Shown here: one piece after another, positions 5,984 through 11,400 of the stretch
How the letters are laid out: each line of letters begins with the position of its first letter
Numbering within the stretch: position 1 is the stretch's first letter
Origin: Bacteroidaceae bacterium
GTDB taxonomy: Bacteria; Bacteroidota; Bacteroidia; Bacteroidales; Bacteroidaceae
Direction of reading: 5' to 3'
Assembly (NCBI GenBank): GCA_023227685.1
Contig: JALNVG010000061.1
Location: 1 to 12,588 of the forward strand
Length of the DNA stretch: 12,588 nucleotides
Position numbers and translations under genes: made by a program
Notes under the pieces: generated by a model
Database searches by the model: none
Seen by the model: the letters and a program-made list of their open reading frames with translations, nothing else
What the model was told of the DNA's origin: nothing

Positions 5984-7537
5984 TTACAAAGGAATATTTC
6001 CATGTTTCTTATCCGGATTCCTTTGCTTTTTTGTTCTCAATTGACTTAAAGCTCTGATGACACGGAAACGAGTATTTCTCGGTTCTATAACGTCATCAAT
6101 ATAACCATATTGAGCGGCAACATATGGATTGGCAAACAATTCTGTGTATTCTTTCTCTTTTGCTGCTAAGAATGCTTTCGGATCTTCTTGTGCCTTTGCC
6201 TCTTTACCATTAAGAATACTTACAGCTCCAGCTCCACCCATTACTGCAATTTCGGCTGATGGCCATGCATAGTTGACATCGCCACGGAGTTGTTTGCAAC
6301 TCATCACGATATGTGAACCACCGTATGATTTACGCAAGGTAACAGTAACTTTAGGCACGGTAGCTTCACCGTAAGCATAGAGCAATTTTGCTCCATGAAG
6401 TATGACGGCATTGTGTTCCTGTCCTGATCCGGGTAAGAATCCAGGAACATCAACGAGCGTGAAGAGGGGAATATTGAATGCATCGCAGAAACGTACGAAA
6501 CGGGCTGCTTTACGCGAAGCGTTGCTATCAAGTACTCCTGCCAGATACTTAGGTTGATTGGCTACTACACCAACCGATTGTCCGTTCATGTGAGCGAAGC
6601 CTATAATAATGTTTTTTGCAAAGTTTTTCTGAATTTCGAAGAAATTTCCGTTATCCACAATACTATTGATTACCTTATACATATCATAGGGCTTATTGGG
6701 ATTATCAGGAATGATATCATTGAGTAAGTCGTCTGTACGATCAATCGGATCTGTACATGCTATACGCGGAGCCTCCTCCAAGTTGTTTTGTGGAATAAAG
6801 CTGATCAATTTGCGAATGGTAGCTATGGCTTCTTCTTCTGTTGCAGCAGTGAAATGGGTAACTCCAGATTTGGAGGAATGTACACTTGCACCACCAAGTT
6901 CTTCAGCAGAAATATCTTCTCCAAGTACTGTTTTTACGACTTTCGGACCGGTAAGAAACATATTTGATGTGCCTTCGGTCATTAGGGTGAAGTCGGTCAG
7001 AGCGGGAGAGTATACTGCACCACCGGCACAAGGGCCGAAAATGCCTGAAATCTGTGGAATAACTCCAGAAGCCAGAATATTGCGTTCAAATATCTCACCA
7101 TAACCTGCAAGGGCACAAATGCCTTCTTGAATGCGTGCGCCACCCGAATCATTGATGCCGATACAAGGAGTGCCCATTGACATCGCCAAATCCATGACTT
7201 TACATATCTTTTGAGCCATGGTTTCAGACAAAGAGCCACCAAAAACAGTGAAATCTTGTGCATAGACGTAAACGAGTCTTCCATCTATTGTACCACTACC
7301 GGTTACTACACCATCACCAAGAATATGTTTTTTCTCTTGTCCGAAGTTTGTGCATCTGTGCTTGACAAACATGTCCAATTCTTCAAAACTTCCTTTGTCG
7401 AGTAGCATTGCTAAACGTTCGCGAGCTGTGTACTTGCCTTTATTGTGTTGTTTGTCAATAGATGTTTCACCACCACCTAATCTTGCTTCAGAGCGAAGCT
7501 TGACTAATTCTTTTATTTTATCCAGTTGGTTACTCAT
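5984..7537 (-). CDS. mmdA: Acyl-CoA carboxyltransferase, methylmalonyl-CoA decarboxylase alpha / propionyl-CoA carboxylase beta type
   Basis: A 517-residue biotin-dependent carboxyltransferase with two crotonase-like halves. The first half contains SGGARIQEG (131-139) and the oxyanion-hole segment GPCAGGAVYSPALTDF (168-183). The second contains VDVPGFLPGSGQEH (362-375), RKSYGGSHIVMS (402-413) and NYAWPSAEIAVMGG (422-435). Asp420 in RGDVNYAWP sits where propionyl-CoA carboxylases carry the Asp associated with propionyl- over acetyl-CoA preference (from memory of the S. coelicolor PccB work). It would move CO2 between biotin and propionyl-CoA/methylmalonyl-CoA in the cytoplasm, part of the succinate-propionate route. 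It is the first gene of the operon, followed after 44 bases by the small subunit. Methylmalonyl-CoA epimerase, the membrane beta subunit and biotin carboxylase are all absent nearby, so decarboxylase, transcarboxylase and carboxylase roles remain open. Confidence 0.9.
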   Translation of the reverse strand: MSNQLDKIKELVKLRSEARLGGGETSIDKQHNKGKYTARERLAMLLDKGSFEELDMFVKHRCTNFGQEKKHILGDGVVTGSGTIDGRLVYVYAQDFTVFGGSLSETMAQKICKVMDLAMSMGTPCIGINDSGGARIQEGICALAGYGEIFERNILASGVIPQISGIFGPCAGGAVYSPALTDFTLMTEGTSNMFLTGPKVVKTVLGEDISAEELGGASVHSSKSGVTHFTAATEEEAIATIRKLISFIPQNNLEEAPRIACTDPIDRTDDLLNDIIPDNPNKPYDMYKVINSIVDNGNFFEIQKNFAKNIIIGFAHMNGQSVGVVANQPKYLAGVLDSNASRKAARFVRFCDAFNIPLFTLVDVPGFLPGSGQEHNAVILHGAKLLYAYGEATVPKVTVTLRKSYGGSHIVMSCKQLRGDVNYAWPSAEIAVMGGAGAVSILNGKEAKAQEDPKAFLAAKEKEYTELFANPYVAAQYGYIDDVIEPRNTRFRVIRALSQLRTKKQRNPDKKHGNIPL

Positions 7538-7599
7538 AAAATATGATTTTATTAATTGTTATTACTTTGATTTTATTTTTCCAAATTAGCTGCAAAGAA

Positions 7600-7629
7600 A
7601 AACATTTCTTGGTAAAGAAAGAAATGTTT
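7600..7629 (-). terminator. Probable terminator after the acyltransferase gene
   Basis: AAACATTTCTT (7600-7610) pairs with AAGAAATGTTT (7619-7629) around an eight-base loop, about 22 bases beyond the acyltransferase stop. Read on the minus strand the stem runs into TTCTTTG, a T-rich but imperfect tail, so strength is uncertain. Confidence 0.6.
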
Positions 7630-7651
7630 CTTCATTTAATTCACATAACCT

Positions 7652-8641
7652 CTAAACATAAGCTGCAATTAACAGCTTATTTAGCCACCTCCATCTAAAC
7701 TTGAACCATCTGCGTGTACTGCTCAGTTTCCCCCCGAATAATGTTACGAAGTTGCGGTAACCATTTTTTTGAAAGGGTAATCCAACATCCATGAATTCAA
7801 TGTGACGATAACCGCATCTGTGGGCATCTTTCATGGCTCCCCAAACTGCAAGCACTCCGGGATATTGATGAGCATAAGTGGTATGCATCCCCCCTGAATA
7901 CCATAGACTGGCATTCTCGCCGGAATAGCTACAAACGGAGCCTCCGATAATTTTTTCTTTATATTTTACTATAAATATCTTTGCCCTGCCACTCTTAACC
8001 AATATCTCATTAATTTGTTGAAAAAAAATTTTGTTCGGGAATGTTTTGCGGATATGTGATGAGTAATTGCGTTTGAGCATTCGTGCAAAGCCCTGTATTT
8101 CTTCATAGGTTTCGGCTATTTTGACTGTAGCTCCGTTTTCCAGTCCTTTTTTTATCTGTCTGATTCGAGATGAACTGTAACGTTCTTCCACATTTTTTAT
8201 ACTATGCAAAGAGTTTCTTACCCTCATCCAATTGATAGGAAAATATCCGTTTTTTCGAAAGTACTTGTAACCGAAGAGAGAATTGCTGAGATTACGGAAT
8301 TCGATAAAAAAACATTTACTACAGACTTCCCTGGTGAGGTGCTCAAGCATTTCGCCAAATACGGATTCGCTGTCGATTAGTCCCGTCTGATCTAAAAAAT
8401 CGTTTGTACCATAAATAATACATTGATTACTGAGAAAAGCCGGTATCCATTTTTTTGTTTTATGGATGGTGCAAAACAATCTTGCAATGGGGTCCCCATT
8501 GTCTGTAGCAATAATGAGTATAGGTTTATAACCAGGAGTTGATTCATAAACAAGAAACATCTCCTTTGAGTGGAAAACATCTTTTTCAGGAAAGTCAGGA
8601 ATGCATTTCCATTGATAATATGTCGTAAGTTTTAATCGCAT
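7652..8641 (-). CDS. FemAB/GNAT-fold acyltransferase of unknown substrate
   Basis: A 329-residue protein when started at the ATG at 8641; an in-frame TTG at 8650 overlaps the -7 element and is less likely. It resembles the BioF2-like/Acetyltransf_6 and FemAB group, with two tandem GNAT-like halves. The first half contains a hydrophobic core IATDNGDPIARLFCTI. The second contains IFIVKYKEKIIGGSVCSY, LWYSGGMH and the long helix AVWGAMKDAHRCGYRHIEFMDVG. Such enzymes add acyl or aminoacyl groups to peptidoglycan, lipids, exopolysaccharide or tRNA-linked substrates; which one applies here cannot be told. The C-terminus is unusually basic and aromatic (RRWFKFRWRWLNKLL, bases 7670-7714), possibly an amphipathic membrane-contact helix. 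No signal peptide or transmembrane segment is seen. It appears monocistronic, with its own promoter and a probable terminator. Confidence 0.8.
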   Translation of the reverse strand: MRLKLTTYYQWKCIPDFPEKDVFHSKEMFLVYESTPGYKPILIIATDNGDPIARLFCTIHKTKKWIPAFLSNQCIIYGTNDFLDQTGLIDSESVFGEMLEHLTREVCSKCFFIEFRNLSNSLFGYKYFRKNGYFPINWMRVRNSLHSIKNVEERYSSSRIRQIKKGLENGATVKIAETYEEIQGFARMLKRNYSSHIRKTFPNKIFFQQINEILVKSGRAKIFIVKYKEKIIGGSVCSYSGENASLWYSGGMHTTYAHQYPGVLAVWGAMKDAHRCGYRHIEFMDVGLPFQKNGYRNFVTLFGGKLSSTRRWFKFRWRWLNKLLIAAYV

Positions 8642-8647
8642 ACTTCG

Positions 8648-8663
8648 CAAACTTACAAATTTA
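8648..8663 (-). promoter_or_regulatory. Tandem -7 elements abutting the acyltransferase start codon
   Basis: The minus strand reads TAAATTTG directly followed by TAAGTTTG, two back-to-back full matches to TAnnTTTG. The second ends six bases before the ATG at 8641. Transcription from it would begin at or beside the start codon, and from the first about 8-10 bases upstream. No clear -33 TTTG is present. Confidence 0.55.
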
Positions 8664-8805
8664 TTTTTGATTTTTTTCGTTTTCCGAAAGATTTTGTTTT
8701 TTTATCGTATAATATTTTATATATTAAATAACTTTTTGTTGATTATTTTAAACTCCTATTGTTTTAATTAGAGTTTCTGTATTTCTTTTACGATATAAAA
8801 AATAG

Positions 8806-8834
8806 ATTGTTGTTAAAATGATTTTAATGACAAT
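8806..8834. promoter_or_regulatory. 29-base dyad symmetry, candidate operator
   Basis: The arms ATTGT-TG-TTAAAAT (8806-8819) and ATTTTAA-TG-ACAAT (8821-8834) are symmetric about G8820, with 12 of 14 pairs Watson-Crick and the other two G-T. It lies 33 bases upstream of the putative -33 of the nitroreductase promoter, and no gene reads into it that would need a terminator. A dimeric transcription factor site is the simplest reading. Confidence 0.4.
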
Positions 8835-8867
8835 AAGAGAAAATACAGATGATAAATATTATATGAA

Positions 8868-8908
8868 TTTGTTCGAGTTTAATTAGAAAAAAGGTATCTT
8901 TGCCAAAG
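8868..8908 (+). promoter_or_regulatory. Promoter of the nitroreductase-DUF2520-kdsC-maf operon
   Basis: TATCTTTG at 8895-8902 matches TAnnTTTG. TTTG at 8868-8871 could be the -33 element, though the 23-base spacer is longer than usual. An 11-base inverted repeat CTTTG-C-CAAAG (8898-8908) overlaps the -7 and the predicted start of transcription, a place where a repressor could act. The leader would be about 70 bases. Confidence 0.55.
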
Positions 8909-8976
8909 GAAAATTAAGTATCATATTTTTTTGATTAAGTGCATTTATATTTTGGTATAAAGGGAAAAGATTATTT

Positions 8977-9513
8977 ATGGGAAATTTCAATGACTTGTTA
9001 AAAAAACGTCGTAGCACACGTCGTTTTACAAGTGAGGAGTTGACACAAGATGAGGTGGTTACTTTGTTGAAAGCAGCTCTAATGTCTCCATCTTCGAAAC
9101 GAAGTAACGGATGGCAGTTTATTGTGGTTGATGATAAAGAGAAATTGAGAATCTTGTCTTCTTGTAGACAACAGACCGCTTCTTTTTTGGCTGATGCCGC
9201 TTTAGCTATTGTCGTCTTAGCGGATCCAATGGCTAGTGACGTATGGTACGAAGATGCTTCTATAGCATCGATTATTATTCAATTTCAGGCTGAGGATCTT
9301 GGCTTGGGAAGTTGTTGGGTACAGGTGCATGAGCGAATGGCAGCAGATGGTAGGTCATCAAATGAATATGTGCACGACGTGTTGGATATTCCTTTACAAT
9401 TACAAGTGCTTTCTATAGTAGCTATCGGACATAAGGGGATTGAACGTAAACCATTCAACGAGGATAATCTTCAATGGGAAAAAATACATATTAATAAATT
9501 CGGAGGAAAATGA
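8977..9513 (+). CDS. Nitroreductase family protein (FMN-dependent oxidoreductase)
   Basis: A 178-residue single-domain member of the FMN-binding nitroreductase superfamily, cytoplasmic. The N-terminal motif KKRRSTRRF (9-17) and SPSSKRSNGWQF (37-48) supply residues that typically contact the FMN phosphate and ring. LGLGSCWVQVH (108-118) and SIVAIGHKG (146-154) form the typical core and C-terminal block. Members are dimers that use NAD(P)H to reduce nitro compounds, quinones or flavins; the physiological substrate is not predictable here. It is the first gene of a four-gene operon and its stop overlaps the next start (ATGA at 9510-9513), implying translational coupling. Start chosen at the ATG after a purine-rich stretch (GGGAAAAGA, 8962-8970). 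Confidence 0.9.
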   Translation: MGNFNDLLKKRRSTRRFTSEELTQDEVVTLLKAALMSPSSKRSNGWQFIVVDDKEKLRILSSCRQQTASFLADAALAIVVLADPMASDVWYEDASIASIIIQFQAEDLGLGSCWVQVHERMAADGRSSNEYVHDVLDIPLQLQVLSIVAIGHKGIERKPFNEDNLQWEKIHINKFGGK

Positions 9514-10298
9514 AACGTAGTATCGAAGATACACAAATTGCCTTTATCGGGGCTGGTAATTTAGCTACAAATCTAGCGAAGGCTTTATACAGAAAGGGCT
9601 TTCGTATTGTACAAATTTATAGTCGTACCGAGCAGTCGGCAAGTACCTTAGCTCGTGCGGTGGAAGCCGAGTATACCACTGATTTGTCGCAAGTGACAGA
9701 GAAGGCAAAGCTTTATTTTGTTACATTAACAGATTCTACTTTTATCGAATTATTACCTCAAATTGTTGAAGGAAAGTCTGATGCGATGCTCGTACATACA
9801 GCAGGAAGCATACCTCTGAGTGTCTGGGAGGGAAAGGCAATACATTATGGAGTGTTCTATCCGATGCAGACTTTTTGTAAGTTGCGTGAGGTTAATTTTA
9901 AAGAAATTCCTATTTTCTTAGAGGCTGGGACTGTTGAGGATACTGATTACTTGAAACGAATTGCTTCTACGCTTTCTGATAAGATATATGAGACGAATTC
10001 CGATCAGCGTAAATGCTTGCATCTAGCTGCCATTTTTATTTCAAATTTCACGAATCATATGTATACCCTTGCAGAAGAACTGCTTGATAAGTATAAACTT
10101 CCCTTTGATGTGATGTTTCCTCTTATTGACGAGACGGCTCGCAAAGTGCATGAAATAGATCCTTATGATGCCCAGACCGGTCCTGCTGTTCGAAATGATG
10201 TCAATGTAATTAACAATCATCTGTCGATGTTGAAGGATTTTCCTGATTTGTATGAAATCTATAAACAAATTACTGCAAGTATCCATGAGCATCATTAA
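9510..10298 (+). CDS. Rossmann-like NAD(P)-binding protein with DUF2520 domain
   Basis: A 262-residue protein. The N-terminal Rossmann fold shows IAFIGAGNLATNLA (10-23), a GxGxxA dinucleotide-binding loop, then a strand ending in YSRT (37-40) that could favour NADP. HTAGS (96-100) and YGVFYPMQTF (113-122) follow. The helical C-terminal DUF2520 domain (about 123-258) contains CLHLAAIFISNFTNHMY (169-185) and TGPAVRND (223-230). The overall plan is that of pyrroline-5-carboxylate reductase or 3-hydroxyisobutyrate dehydrogenase relatives, so a dehydrogenase or reductase activity is plausible, but no substrate is known to me. It overlaps the nitroreductase by 4 bases and kdsC by 14 bases, so all three are probably co-translated. 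Confidence 0.88.
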   Translation: MKRSIEDTQIAFIGAGNLATNLAKALYRKGFRIVQIYSRTEQSASTLARAVEAEYTTDLSQVTEKAKLYFVTLTDSTFIELLPQIVEGKSDAMLVHTAGSIPLSVWEGKAIHYGVFYPMQTFCKLREVNFKEIPIFLEAGTVEDTDYLKRIASTLSDKIYETNSDQRKCLHLAAIFISNFTNHMYTLAEELLDKYKLPFDVMFPLIDETARKVHEIDPYDAQTGPAVRNDVNVINNHLSMLKDFPDLYEIYKQITASIHEHH

Positions 10299-10806
10299 TT
10301 ATGATTTAAAGAAAATAAAAGCCTTGGCTTTTGATATTGATGGTGTGTTGAGCGCAAGCACTATACCCATGTCGCAGGACGGAGATCCTTTAAGGACAGT
10401 GAATATCAAGGATGGATATGCTATTCAATTGGCTGTGAAGAAAGGCTTTCGTGTCACTATTATAACAGGAGGAAGTTCTGAAGCTGTTCGAAGACGTTAT
10501 GAAAAGCTTGGGGTAACAGATATGTATTTTGCTTCAGCTCTTAAAATTTATGATTATAAAAAATTCAGAGATAAATATCATTTGAAGGATGAAGAAATTC
10601 TTTTTATGGGTGATGATATTCCTGATATTGAAGTAATGCACGAATGTGGACTTTCTTGTTGCCCGAATGATGCTGTACAAGAAACAAAGGCGGTAGCAAA
10701 ATATATTTCGTCGGTCAATGGCGGATATGGTTGTGCCCGTGATGTAATTGCGCAGGTGATGAAAGCCCAAGGCAAATGGATGTCTGACGAAGCTTTTGGT
10801 TGGTAA
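10285..10806 (+). CDS. kdsC: 3-deoxy-D-manno-octulosonate 8-phosphate phosphatase, HAD family
   Basis: A 173-residue HAD phosphatase without a cap domain, the size of KdsC, which acts as a tetramer. It removes phosphate from Kdo-8-phosphate to give Kdo for lipid A core (LPS) synthesis in the cytoplasm. Motif I is DIDGVL with nucleophile Asp17 and acid/base Asp19. Motif II is ITGG with Thr61. Motif III Lys is Lys87. Motif IV is GDDIPD with Asp110/Asp111. The glycine-rich tail GGYGCARDVIAQVMKAQGKW is characteristic of KdsC and reaches the neighbouring active site in known structures. The ATG at 10285 gives the family-like N-terminus (INYDLKKIKALAFD) and overlaps DUF2520 by 14 bases; an earlier in-frame ATG at 10252 would overlap 47 bases and adds non-family residues. 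No kdsA, kdsB or kdsD is nearby. Confidence 0.9.
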   Translation: MSIINYDLKKIKALAFDIDGVLSASTIPMSQDGDPLRTVNIKDGYAIQLAVKKGFRVTIITGGSSEAVRRRYEKLGVTDMYFASALKIYDYKKFRDKYHLKDEEILFMGDDIPDIEVMHECGLSCCPNDAVQETKAVAKYISSVNGGYGCARDVIAQVMKAQGKWMSDEAFGW

Positions 10807-10818
10807 TAAATATAGAAT

Positions 10819-11400
10819 ATGCTTGAGAATTTAAATAAATATCATATTGTCTTGGCTTCTAACTCTCCGCGTAGAAAAGAAATTTTGTCTCAGCTTGGTG
10901 TTGATTTTACAGTGAAGACTTTAAAAGGGGTGGATGAATCATATCCTGCATCTTTAAGAGGCGAGGAGATTTCTGATTTTATTTGCCGGAAGAAAGGTAA
11001 TGCCTATAAAAGTATAATAAAGTCTTCTGAATTAGTAATTACAGCTGATACGATTGTTTGGCTGGATGGTCATGTTTACGGCAAACCAAAGAATCGTCAG
11101 GAGGCTGTAGAAATGCTTCGTTTGTTTTCCGGAAAGACTCATCAGGTGATTACCGGTGTATGTCTTACAACAGTTGATTGGCAGAAGCATTTTACTGCCG
11201 TGACAGATGTGGAGTTTGCCCAATTGGCCGAAGATGAGATATGCTATTATGTTGATCAGTTTCATCCGTTTGATAAGGCTGGTGCTTATGGCATACAAGA
11301 GTGGATCGGTCTTATCGGTGTCGAGCATATCTCCGGTAGTTATTTTAATGTTGTCGGGCTACCGGTGAAGAAACTTTATGATATATTGAAAAAACTATAA
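10819..11400 (+). CDS. maf: Maf family nucleoside triphosphate pyrophosphatase (dTTP/UTP type)
   Basis: A 193-residue cytoplasmic enzyme that hydrolyses nucleoside triphosphates to monophosphate and pyrophosphate, cleaning non-canonical or excess pyrimidine nucleotides. Motifs are LASNSPRRKEIL (12-23), ITADTIV with catalytic Asp77 (74-80), GKPKNRQEA (88-96), THQVITGV (107-114), the DKAGAYGIQ block (152-160) and SYFNVVGLP (174-182). The DKAGAYGIQ form is typical of the YhdE/dTTP-UTP subgroup. Normal length. It starts 12 bases after kdsC and is the last gene of the operon. Its TAA is immediately adjacent to the stop of the convergent TPR gene, and no hairpin terminator is seen. Confidence 0.93.
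   Translation: MLENLNKYHIVLASNSPRRKEILSQLGVDFTVKTLKGVDESYPASLRGEEISDFICRKKGNAYKSIIKSSELVITADTIVWLDGHVYGKPKNRQEAVEMLRLFSGKTHQVITGVCLTTVDWQKHFTAVTDVEFAQLAEDEICYYVDQFHPFDKAGAYGIQEWIGLIGVEHISGSYFNVVGLPVKKLYDILKKL

Larger units (their letters stand above)
8651..8976. other. Divergent intergenic region between the acyltransferase and the nitroreductase operon
   Basis: A very AT-rich stretch of about 330 bases with no supportable coding frame. It holds the tandem -7 boxes of the acyltransferase (minus), an inverted repeat TTTCG-N5-CGAAA at 8675-8689, a long dyad at 8806-8834 and the nitroreductase promoter near 8868-8902. Nothing recognisable is seen in 8700-8800. Confidence 0.75.

Noticed and set aside
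6696..7103. A 135-codon plus-strand open frame antisense to mmdA, and similar frames antisense to the SusA-like gene near 4239-4592
   Set aside because: Sequence on the opposite strand has complete conserved family motifs; these frames have no recognisable domain, promoter or ribosome signal.
7581..7590. Possible -7 box (CTAATTTGG on the minus strand) for the carboxyltransferase operon
   Set aside because: It does not match TAnnTTTG at the correct spacing and has no -33 partner; the operon promoter remains unassigned.
8648..8650. TTG start giving three extra residues on the acyltransferase
   Set aside because: It lies inside the -7 element; the ATG at 8641 gives the more natural N-terminus.
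10252..10284. Upstream ATG for kdsC
   Set aside because: It would add 11 residues unlike KdsC and increase overlap with DUF2520 to 47 bases; the ATG at 10285 fits better.
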